This document shows, one piece after another, positions 1 through 12,900 of a stretch of DNA of 64,000 nucleotides. The stretch lies in assembly GCF_964204645.1 (NCBI RefSeq), contig NC_134028.1, forward strand, positions 23,038,153 to 23,102,152, read 5' to 3'. Below the pieces are notes generated by a model that was given only the letters and a program-made list of their open reading frames with translations, ran no database searches and was not told the DNA's origin. The position numbers and the translations under genes were made by a program. Each line of letters begins with the position of its first letter. Position 1 is the stretch's first letter. This DNA comes from Tubulanus polymorphus (Eukaryota > Nemertea > Palaeonemertea > Tubulaniformes > Tubulanidae).

Positions 1-912
1 CTGCGATCATGATTTGGTCAGCAGGCTCACATTAATCAAAAATATACCGCACCGAATGTTTAGTATGAGCGTGAGAGTCTGCTATTACCGATCTCGTATT
101 CATTACACAAAGAATTTCTGATAAAAATTCCACTCCAATTGATTCGCAATGAACGTTGATTGATAACTAATTATACCTGCGAGTGCCGCAAGTAAATCAA
201 AGATTGAGTCGATCTTATACACGTAAGAATATCCGGCCTTGTAGAGTGCTATATCGTTAAATGTTTCCAATTGAAACTAGACGTTCACGACTTTTCAAAT
301 GATTTATATGCGACACATCAATAAAAATGTTGCGGAGTACATGCTTCGGAGTACCGTACATGTCACCGTCGAGCGACGTTATCATATTACCACTTCCTTT
401 CAGTACGTTCATTTCAAGTAGCACTTCAATCGTTTTAATGCGATTGTCTGTGAATGTTTTTGAAGTGTCTGTTTAACATATATATACTTTAAATCGAATA
501 AATATTTGTCTAACCTTGAAACGTAATTCACTGTGTTGGCGCTGTGTACGAAATAATGTCGTTCAGATGGATATCGGGGGCGATCATGGAGCACGCCTAC
601 ATCAAAGGATGTTCTTAAGAGCTTTCTTTTAAAACCCGAACTACGTCCTGCATTTTTACAATTCATCTTTCTTAAGAAAAATTAGATCGGTCTTATCGCG
701 CTGACTATAATCTAAGGGTTGAACGTTGGGTAAATGGCTCTCTGCGAGTACGTGCACCGGCTTTGAAAAAATTGCAAAAGAAATTCCCTTGACTTTGTTC
801 GCGCGCCAAAAGGGTAATTTATTGGATAGTAATAACTTTTCACGTACCCGGGTAAAGCATATATCATTCTTCCATTTGATAACTTACCGTAATAAATTTC
901 AACTCATTTCAG
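1..912. other. Upstream intron of the ADAMTS gene, no exon found
   Basis: No exon with flanking splice sites and an ADAMTS-like translation is visible here. The missing signal peptide, prodomain and first catalytic exons must lie further upstream. Short open frames (for example 409-666 minus) have no recognisable content. Confidence 0.5.
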
Positions 913-3900
913 GTGGATTCGATTTATCACCACAAAAGTCTCGGAGTTAAAATAAACGTAGTCGTTATCAAGCTTATGTTCCTAGACCAAACAAAGGTTC
1001 GTACGGATTTCTTCAATCAGTAAATAAAAACCCAGTAGGAAATTGCTGAGCAAATACGACAAATCTTGTATTGCTAACGTGTGTTTGAGAAGTGCCCACG
1101 ATATTCGTGAATTGATGTTCGTCAAAACCTAGAGGTCAAGAAGGCCTATGTACATACATGTATAACCTACTGACTCATCGGGATCAGCTTTGTATTTGCG
1201 TAAGGATCTTCGAAACTTCTGAAGTCAGAAAACCAACTAAATGTACCGGTACTTACATAGTCCATTTAGATTCAGATCTTGAAAAAATGAATATTTGAAT
1301 GGTCAAATATAACTTTCTGTAGTCCCGCTAATACATCGACATCATCAAAGTGGGAATGGGTATTTGATATCATCAGCGTTAAACTCATGATGTTGACATT
1401 CATTCAAGACTTCAATCAGTTATCTAAAAGAAGAAAACGTTTATGATAATTTCTAGGCTCGTTCAATGATCGTGGAAGGTGACGGTAAACAAACCCTCGA
1501 TCAATTCTGTGCCTGGTCAAATCGTCTGCTTCCACGAAACACCCACAATCCTCTTTATCACGACTTCGCTGTATTCCTAACTAAAGAGGATATCGGACCA
1601 GCAGGTATTAAATCTTTCAATATTCCAGTAGAGCATCATTCTAGAAAAAATAAACTCCGTTTTATCTAGGAATGAAACAAGGATAGGGGGATCTGTATGA
1701 TGTGATTTTAACTAATTTTCAACCACAAGACAACCGTTCTCGCTACTAGAGATGAACTTGAAATGTATAAAACATGTTTTAATGGGTCAGTAGTAATAAT
1801 AGTAACTCACTTTTTATGTCAGTCAAAATCAATTGGGGGGAGAGTGCTAGACGTCAAGTCGTTAAACAACAGAATTTTTATATATTTATTTGTAACGTTT
1901 GTTTTCCATAACTTGCCTGTATGAAATTCGTTCATTTACAGTGAAAAATACTTCTCTAATATTATATCTCGATATCATAGCATCTTAATCCTATAGCGAA
2001 TTTATATAAACATCGTGTTATCTATTATCTTCGATGTAAACTCCATTCATTTACTCAAGGTACATGATACGTATATAATGTATTAGTAGTAGACGTGTGA
2101 TATTTGCCGTTTTGCCTTAGAATGCTTTTTACAGCACTTACTAGTAGCTTTTCTTTATTGTTCATATACAGAGCTGTCTTTCAATTTTTGATATCTTACG
2201 TATCTCAATATTAATCTATATATACTTACTATATCCATCGTGTTTTCATATTATATATATATCGTTTTGATGTTGATCATTAACCGATTCAAAGCAGTGT
2301 ACTAGTTTATTACACCTTTTTATTTTTCGTATTAATAAATAACCTATATATTATCCTTTTGAATTTCATCCTTTCGTTAGCCTTGTTGATATCATTTTAA
2401 TCAATTAATTTTATATAATTACATCAAATTAACAATGATTTCATCTAATCTATTAACAATCAAATTAAGTAAGTAAATATTCTATATATATATTAAAAAG
2501 TTGCTTTGCCTTGTTTTTCTTGCTTTCAACAAATAACCTTGATATAATTATCGGTCGTCTTTACGCACGTTTTTGGTTTGTCAGGTTATGCCCCGGTAAC
2601 TGGAATGTGTAACCCCAGTAGAAGTTGCTCCGTGAACAAAGATGAAGGATTCTCATCTGCTTTCGTCATCGCGCATGAAATCGGTCACGTGTAAGTATCG
2701 TCTCGGGAGTATTCGGAACTTTTCGGAATCGCCATCGGAAACGACTGTTGAACTACGATTCCTCACGTTTCCGATAGAAAACACAAATGAATTTATTAAT
2801 CGATTCCTAAGTATCTCAAATAGATATTTGACCAAGGGGTAGACAAACGAAAAGGGTTGAAACATTTCAGAAAGGTTTCTAGAAAAATGAATTCGATTAT
2901 TTCTGTCGTAGGTTTGGTATGACGCATGATGGACAGATGAATAGATGTACCGGTGACGCCTCGGATGGTCGTATCATGGCTCCTTTAGTACAATCAACAT
3001 TCAATAAACATTTCTGGTCGAAATGCGCCGCACAAACTCTACACGAAAATCTACCGTAAGTTTTTCACGCAACTTCGCTGCACTTCTGACTAAACAGTAC
3101 GTTTCAAGCATGCGCCATCTTACTTGAATCGCGGGCAATCACTGTAAAAAATATCGTGATGAAAAATAGAATTTCTATCAACCACATGAAACAGAAAATC
3201 CGTCGATTTACTCATAATTGTGTTTTGTTTTGTTTTGTATTGTAGTGATTATTTCTGTTTACTTGACGATCCATTTGACGCTGGTTTCAATACATATTCC
3301 CCTCCTCACGGATATCACTGGTCGATAGACGAACAATGTAAACAGGAATTCGGCAGAGGATTCAGTCGCTGTAAGGCTGTAAGTGACCACGGGGTCTGCG
3401 AAGTCCATTTCAAGTCCAAAATGGGGTTATGGATAAAGTTGACATTACAATAAACCTCACCTAACCCGGACAAACTGGGTCCGACTAAATAATTCTGCCT
3501 GCAGCAAGCGAAATACCAAGTTAAGGCTAAGAAACTACGTTAGCAAGTCACGAAAATTATTTCGGTTTTTCGGAGTTAATCAAAAGTCTGAGTTGGCCAT
3601 GTCCGAGTAAGGCGAGGTTTACCGTTTGTATAAGAAGACTTCGAAGGCGATTCAATGAAACAATGATCTATTACATGTGTGTTTATCAATCATTTTAGTT
3701 CCCGATGCCTTTCTGCGATTCATTGTGGTGCAGTACTCCCGGTAATGAATTACTGTGTAAAACCAAGAAAGGTCCGCCGTTAGACGGTACGATATGCGGC
3801 AGAAATATGGTACGTAAACGTATACGAAAAATCAAACTGAAATTGAAAAATCTCAACGATAAAAACGATAAAAACAAGAATGTCGATTTTACATTTTGCA

Positions 3901-6900
3901 GTGGTGTCAGCAGGGTATGTGCACGCATCGGGTCGGTAAGCTACCTGTAAATGGAGGCTGGTCTTCCTGGTCTGATTGGAATAGGTGTTCGCGTTCGTGC
4001 GGACGCGGGGTTCAATATCGCACTCGCACCTGTAACAAACCGACGTAAGCATCGCTTTTTTACGAATAGTTTTATTGATACCCAGCGTAAGGACAGAATT
4101 CAGCATTGAATGTATCTTTTTACGTTTATTACAGACCAGCTAATGGGGGAAATGACTGTAAAGGTTTCAAAGGACAGTTCAAACTGTGCAATAAACATGT
4201 AAGATATTTTATTTTAGTGATTGTGATAGTGTCTGACAGGCCTGCGCCGAGTTTTTTTTGAGAGGCAGTTCTATTTCAAGAAAAGGGCACTTTTCCAACT
4301 TTTCATTTTCCAAAATAACGTGAAAATTGTATCCAAATTTTGAAAAATCTTGACACAAATTTTATTAACAACGACTGTTTGAATACCCCTTCGGCACGGG
4401 CCTGCAGTGATAGTAGTTTGATTGCTATAGCGCCGATTCCACAGATACAATGTTCAAAGGCACTTTCCATTAAATCGGTATTATCACCCCCAGCCTGTAA
4501 CTCTAATGGTAACCATGTATCAATCATGCTAAAAATGTTGGCTCACCTAAACTTACAATATAAGATGATATACTCGTTTATAGGATTGCCCCAGCAATGA
4601 AGATTTCCGAGCCCAGCAATGCGCCAAAAAACTGAATAATAGAAACATATACGGACGCAAACATACGTGGCTGCCGTACGAACAGAAAGAATGTAAGATA
4701 TTAGATATATGTATACACTACTGTGTGAGCTTGTATTTTTCCAACGGAAAATCTACGGAAAATTCGGTCGGCTTAAAAATGAAAGTCTAGAAAATCTAGG
4801 CTAGGAATATCATTTATTGTATCGTTTTTGACGCCGTAAAAACCGTTAGAGAAAAATGTGTTTATATATCAATCATACAATACGGGGTAGTGTGTGAGTC
4901 GATGTGCACTACGTCATCAATATTGGGGTTAGACTGGTTACCGGTCAATCAAATTCAATTACCGATACATTGAAATTCAATATATATATATATATATTCA
5001 TCTGAGATATTTGATTTTCCCTTTTTGTTCTTTGTAACGTGTGAACAGAATGGTTTTCTGCTTTCTAGCGTCAAAACGTTGTTTATTGACTTGTGTATCG
5101 AAAGAGACGAACAAAGTATTTACTAGTATTAAATCTACAATGATCGACGGTACTTTCTGTTCCTATCAAGACAAATCAAATGTCTGCGTAAAAGGACACT
5201 GTAAGGTAATATAAAGGCTAATCGATTCGTAAAGATGTAAAATCATTCGAAACAACGAAAAATGATCTTTAAAAAAAACCTAAAATATGAAGAAAATTCA
5301 AAATAGAATTTGAAGTTTCTACTCAATTCTAAAAGCCATTCTCAGTTTTAGAAATAGCTTCAAGAATTGAGTTGAAACGTCAAACACTTTCTTATCTTTT
5401 CTTATCATATTCTTCAATTGAATTAGACATTCACTTGTCAAAAACAAAATAAAAACAATCTATTTGTTTCGATGATCAACTTAATCGCTATAATGAAAAC
5501 ATTTTGACGTCGTATTAGAATAGGGACCTACATATATATGAAATTCGTTTCAAAATACTGATCATCAAATTTTGTAGAAAGTCGGATGCGACGGACGCTT
5601 AAATTCACCCGTTTCGTTTGATAAGTGCGGAGTTTGTAACGGTGATAATACTGAATGTACGGCTATACACGGCGTCTTCGATAAGCGCATACCTAAAGGA
5701 GGTAAGTCTTAGGGGTCATTCATTTATTACGTACGCATTAGGGGAGGGGAGGGGTCAGTGCAATTGCGTACTGTAATGCTTAATGTATACGAAAAAATGG
5801 CCGATTTTGCGTACAGAAAGGGAGGGGGGGGTTGAAAAATTCAAATTTCATGCGTACGTAATTAATGAATGATCCCTTATACGTCTTATCTGTTCCAAAC
5901 AGATCTGGGTTTTTTTCTATCCGCGTGAGTTTTGTATATAATTAATACTCAAGCCGTTCAACTTATAACTTCGCAAAATCTGTCTAAAAATGTAATACGC
6001 ACATATTCGGGGCTTTCTACGTTCGGCAACGTTCGGAAAATTCCGAATCGAAACGATCGATTTATGGCTCGATTCCCAGACGCGCGCTGATAACATTTTC
6101 ACATTCATCATCTTGGCGCCAAGAATACTGATTCAAAAAATTGTCTGCCAAAAGAGCTTTATGCGGCAATTTACCATTGTTTCCGGTATTAATGATATAT
6201 ACATATAGCTCAGTGTCTCAGTAACTATTCCCCAGAGACAGCGGAACTGACTTCAGATTAGTCCATCAAACGTATTGGTTATAACCCTTAGGGGGGAAGT
6301 TGGCGTAGAAATGATAGATAAGAAATTTATATAGATAAGAAATTTATACCTGTTTAGTCTGATAAAAATTCATTCCCTGGAGATTTGCATTTCTGCAGAA
6401 ATCATCTTTTTATTTCACTGTTTATTCTTTCAAGAATCACAGATATATAATATGTATAAACAGGTTCCGGAAAGAAGTGTTTCCGAGAACAAACCTCTGA
6501 TTCTGAGTTTCTGTTTTTCCGTCATTTCCCTGCGTCGTGTGCGTTGGGCCTAACGGTTATCGATACATTCAAAAAGATATTACCGATTAAATGCAAACGC
6601 ACAGTGATAGACTTATATCGTTTTATCGATTGATGATGTAATTTTCAGAGTATAGTCGAGTGATGATCTTACCGCGTGGAGCCAGACATATTATCGTTAA
6701 AGAAAAGCGAAGCTTACCTCACTTCCTAGGTAAGGAAACTGATAAGATAATATTCACTTCCGCGTGCATTAAATGCGAATATAAATAATCATTACGTCTT
6801 AAAAAAACAACTGCCAGGAAAACTGACTGGTACTGACTGGTACGACTAGTATTGACTGGTGCTGACCAGTAGTGACCGGTACTGACTGACACTGACTGGT

Positions 6901-9900
6901 ACTGACCGGTACTGAACGGTGCTGACTGGTACTGACCAGTACTGGCCAGTACTGACCGGTGCTGGCTGATACTGACTGGTACTGACCGGTACTGACTGGT
7001 ACTGGCCGGTGCTGACTGGTACTGACCGGTACTGACTGGTACTGAGGTTTTTCTCAATCGTCAGAGAAACAAAAATAACAAATACAATAATGATATACGG
7101 GGGCAGGTTTTCAGTACTGAACCGGGGGTTAACCCAATTCATTTTCAATTGAGTTAACCTCCGGTAGCACATTTATTCATATAATGTTTAATAATCATAT
7201 TGTGGGTTTTTACTTGATAACCGCCAAGAAACTGATCCTCCGTTAAGAGTATATATAGAAAGTAAACGAAAAGATAACCATTTCACATTTTCATTTGTTG
7301 TCTTGACAGCGATTCGCGAGCGAACAACTTCTAAATATATACTAAACGGAAATGAAAGATCGTCGCGGACTCATCACTTTATCTATGACGGCACTTTATT
7401 CATTTATCGTCACGATTCAAGATTGGAAGCCATTCGCATTATTGGACCTCTGATTAAAGATCTAGTTCTTCTCGTAAGTTTTGCTTATATGAAAAAAAAG
7501 AATTTCCAAAACTGCATCATCGTGTGAAACGTTAAAATGTGATAACGTTATTCTAGTAGAAATCGGTGAGACGATGGGTGATAAATGTTGAGTCTCTTCC
7601 CTCTCATCCATCATGGATCACATAACTCGCATTACCGCACATAAAAAAACTCCCCCCGATTGCCAGATCGTTATTGGCGACGGCTGAGCTCGTTGAGAAA
7701 ATGTCAAGATGCTTCGGCTTACGAAACCATTTCCAGCTTCACCTGATTCCATTTTGCCCGCAGTGTAGATTACATAACCATCCTAATAAACGTTCGTACT
7801 TTTGGCCTATATTCTCGTCCAATGGAATCGAGTCTTGGGGCTATCAAGTCCTGTTATAATCAACCAAATTAATAAGAAATTTCTTTATTCATGTCACTGC
7901 CACCTTGGTTAAACTGCGTAATTTACAATTTGCTGTTAATATGTGACAAATATCGATATTAGCGTAATGTTTGTACATATATACGCTGATAGTGCTGTCG
8001 CGTTCTATAGGTTGACACAATAATGGGCAATTGTCTGACGAGGTGGCCGAGTGGTTAAGGCGATGGACTGCTAATCCATTGGGCTCTGCCCGCGTGGGTT
8101 CGAATCCCATCCTCGTCGAAGTTGTTTTACTCTGCGTCCTAAGTTTTTCATGTGGTCTCTCTCTTATCGTAGAACACTTTCTTTTCTTTTTTCCTCCCCG
8201 ACTTATAGTTAAAACTTATTTTGATAGGTATATTCACGGTCGGAAAGACGTCCCTCTATATCCTATGAGTTTATCGTATCTAACGATTTGGCGTTCGGTG
8301 CGGCTCACAGTAACCAAGAAACTTTGAAATATCAACAATACGTATGGGATACCAAAGGATGGACACAATGCACAAAAACCTGTGGCTCCGGTAAGCAAAG
8401 CGGACATTTTGTGAATTTCAGCAAGTTCGCCAGTCCCGTCAATACAATCCAATGCCTTTTGGATCTTGGTTCTGTACTAATAGAAACTTGAAAAGACCGT
8501 CAATTGACTTCTCTTGAAGTGCTTAAATAGCCATCGTTAACCCTTCACTAGCTACACCCGATCAGTCCGTATCACCAGTATCCCACAATTCCGTGCGTAC
8601 GATATTCTATATGCATTTCCGATAGTGGTTTGAACTGTAAAATACACCAGAATTAATACGGTCAGAAATGCCTGGCCTACTGGAAACAGAGTCTCCAAAA
8701 ATGCGGTAATAAATTTCAGGTTTACAGTACGAGAACTACGTTTGTATTGACCAGTATTCGAATCGGGATGTGAGTAAAGAAAGCTGCGCTCATTTGGATC
8801 GACCAAAATCAGTATCGAGACGATGTAACAACGAAGTTTGTACCGAATACAGGTAAGTATCATTTACTTACATGTTGGCACTCTGACATCGTTAGCCAGG
8901 GGCCAGTTGCACAGTCGTGACTTAAGTCCAAAACTGGTCTTAAATCTTAAGACTGGTCTTAAGTTGTTAGATTAGCTATAGAACTAAGTTGGTCTTAGAC
9001 TGGTCTCAAGTCTAAGCCATGACTATGCAACTGGCCCCTGGTCGATAAGCCATTTGATCATTTAAATTCACCATTTGATAACCTAAAACGTTATTTTGAT
9101 ATTGTCAAGTATCGTAATTCGATAATCGCTCTTTTCCTTCTTCGAATGTTAGCCTTTTAGTCGGCCTCAGTTGCTGCGAATCGGAGCGCAGTCGACATAA
9201 GCTGGGCTACGATCGCGGTTGCTCTCAGTTGCGTCGGTAGGAGTCGGTAGGCGTCGCGTTGCTTGTCGACATAAGCCAGCCTTTTAGACATTTCTTAATT
9301 CCCGAGGCGTTCGTTGGGTTGAGTAGCTTAGCTGCGTTCCTGAAATAGATAGAAGTACCGTAGGATTTTTCAGCATTTCCTGGCTGACTAAAATCATTCC
9401 ATGTCTTCATAGCGCAATAGTTTTTCCAGCCCATCGCAAACTAATTCTATTCTACGGTGGGTTACCATGTCTCCGGGATGCTGGCGGGGGTTTAAGTTAC
9501 TGTTGATTTTATATCGGAGACGCTTTCTACGATAAGTTTGAATCGATGATGCAGAAAATAGGAGCATTAAATCTTCTGGCAGACTTGAAGTGGCCGATAA
9601 AACCAGCTATCATCGACATCGGCTTGGGAAAATATCAGTATAAACATGTAGAAAGTGTGTGTTATATAAAAACTGGCGCTCTGTGAATATTCATGTACTG
9701 CATACATTTCCAAGTGGCGTATTCAGTTTATTTCGAAAATTCCAGAGTAAAATAAATCTAAATAAGATTCAAGATCTAAGATCTCAGGACATGAAACTAC
9801 GAAAAGTACGACGAGGATGGGATTCGAACCCACGCGGGCAGAACCCAATGGATTAGCAGTCCATCGCCTTAACCACTCGGCCACCTCGTCTTGATATCCA

Positions 9901-12900
9901 CTTTTTTACACTCATTTTTTGTTAAAGGAAGGTGGCATAATGTAATCCCCATCCCCAAAGCTGTAATCTTCCCATCCTCTAGTCAAAGAAATAATTGAAG
10001 AAATAAGGAGCAAATCAATAGAAAACTCCTCGTTTTGTTTACGATACAAAAATGGACTTTTATTAATTGACTGTATAGATATATATATCATTAACATTGA
10101 ATCCGTTTGTCTAACACAGATAAACAAATAGTGGTTCTCTTTCTTCTGCCCTGGGACCCAATAAACAAGGGTCCTATCCCACATATCACACTGACCAGTA
10201 CTTCACGCTGACAAAAATATATCTCATCTACTATCGATTCCTCTAATTACATGTTATTTGCTACAAATCCTAGACGTGGAATAATGATTCTGTGTATTGT
10301 TAGAATAACACTAGTGAAAGGCGTAGAAATTATTTATTTTTCAAACGATCAAGTGATGAGGTAGGAAAAATCCACAACCAGGCGCGAACAAAATCATTCA
10401 TTACTACAACCCTAAGACTGTACAAAAAGCAACAAATCTGAAAGCAACGACAAACATTTTGTCATGGTCGTTCTTGACAGTTAATGGAATAATTCGTTTT
10501 CGGTAGAAATTGACTGTAAGAGCGTATCGGGTTATCGGAATTAAAGAAACTCAAGCACTTTTAGCTTAAACACGATTATTGACAACGAAGAAGGTTGCAT
10601 GCATATGATCAAGAGATTGACTGAGAATGAGTCCAACGACGGATTCTATATGACAGAATTACAGTGGAACCTCGTTATAACGTCCTCGGATTCAACAGTT
10701 CATTACAAACCTAGAATCTCGTCCGAAATAGGAAAACTTCAATTCTTTCATAAACCGAACTATCGACCATAAACGAACTGTACACCGTTTCTCATCGTCG
10801 TGGTTGTGACGTTATTACTGGCCGCATGAACAGCAGAATTTCATAGTAGAAGTTTCCTGATAATTAGCAGAATATACGATACTAGCGCCAGTTTCATTTA
10901 TAACCGTTCGTTAATAATTGATTTCAACTGAAGCCATCATCGATCAAACGCGTGATATTCCAATTCATAGAAATGGTCTTTTTTGACTAATTAGTACGAA
11001 TCAATTGAAATATATACTCGCGTGCCGTTTTAGAAAACCACCAGCAGTCATATTTCAAGATTTTTTCTACATTACCCGAAACATTAAATTCGTGAAAAGT
11101 TAGCCACAATATTTTGGCAGTCGTTCTAACTATATGATAGATTACTAACATAGATCTCCCGAGTAGAAAGCCGTAGAAAATATGGTTTACTGCACCGTTT
11201 AACTAATCATCATTTGCATAAGTTGCACGATTGCATAAAGTTGATGACGACAAGTCGAGATTAATAATGATCAATGTTCTACTACTGCGAGTTATCGTAG
11301 TCAAACTGACTCGAATCGGATCAGCTTAATCCGGATTTCGATCTGATCCGAATCCTCTATTACTGCGAGTCATTACAATCAAACCGACTTGAATCGGATC
11401 AGATTAATCCGGATTTCAATCTGACATGAATGCTTTATTACAGTCAAAGTTATTACAGTCAAAACGATTTAATTCAGATCAGCTTAATCCGGATTTCGGT
11501 CTGATCCGGATTTCATTTACCATCCATCTATACATTGAATGTCTGTAAATACATTATGGAATCCGCTTAATTCGGATCATTTTGTACCAAAAAAATTCAT
11601 GGGAAATCATAATTTATGGGAAATCTGGATTTAAAGTAATTTTCTTGTATATCTATGAACAAATGGACTGCAAGAGTGTGGATAAGACCAAAAACCGGAT
11701 TAACCCAATCCGGATTAAGCGGTGTTTGGCTGTATATGTTTAATCCAGATTTCTCATAAACCGAGTGAATTTCATCGGCCCCAAATGATCCAAAATTAGC
11801 AGGTTCTACCGTATTCTAACTATACGCAAATAAATCCTGCCACGCAAAACCGATACGAACAAGATTGATATACAAATCGCATTATACTTTGAATTATACG
11901 GAAACTCTTACGAACAAGAAAAGCAGACAAGATACCATCATTTTCATATTTTTTTTTAGAAAATAATCGTTTGGCCCCAAAAAGTAGTCAGCAATTAACA
12001 GCCAAGAAATGATAAGAAACTTCCTGGCGAAAACCTGAGGAATCTATTTCTTCATCGTTAACGATCACGACCCGTGATACCACACGTATTTGTGCACGAT
12101 ATAGGAGCCGTCTTGGTCGGTGTTGTTGGCGAACGACGTCTCCACTAGTTCCCAGCCTTGTAAGCCTAGCGCGTTGATGATGGCTATTTTCGAACAGACG
12201 CTCGTGCTCACGTGCACCGTTTTGTACTGGCTGATCGTACCCTCCAGATCCTGCAGGGTTTTATCGGGAAGCGGTAACAGTTTCAGAGTTTTCACGTGGC
12301 CCGATATGACGAGTCCGCCGCTCTTCAATTCTCGATCGCTCGTACGCGACAGAGGTGGAATATAGTGCCGGTCGAAATACGCCGATTCCTCGAAGTCTAA
12401 GAATTCTAAATAGCGCCCGCCTTTGCTGCGCGCTTTCAGTTCCTTCACCGAGTCGATCAGCGGCAAAATCTGGTAGAAATCGGCCTCGGCCTCGAGCAGG
12501 TCCCAGTCTTTGAATCCCTGAGGTAAACACAACTGACTAGTACGCAGGAAATTCAAAACGTGCTTGAACGTTTCGCCGTCGCGGTCGATGAAGTAGTTTC
12601 CCTGGCCGTCGACGGACGCCGATCCGAACTGACCGCTGAACATGACTCCTAACATCGAGTGCGGGTATTTACTAAGAGTTGACAGAGTCGTCGTGTATTG
12701 AACTCCGCCAACATTCAGTACTATTACTTCATCCGACATCATCGTAATCTGCTTTATTTGTTCAGCCTGAAAAATATGGAATTAGAGCGAAAATTATAAT
12801 TAAGGCGGAAACCGATAGAATTTCATCCTAAAAAGGACAATTTTGATTATAATTCATACTAATATTATTCTTCATACGACAGATTTTCTGGTCCAAGTTT

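Noticed and set aside
6719-7172. Overlapping minus-strand frames of about 110 codons rich in Ser, Val, Gln and Tyr
   Set aside because: They are produced by the 10-bp minisatellite, which stays open in several frames. No splice sites or family match.
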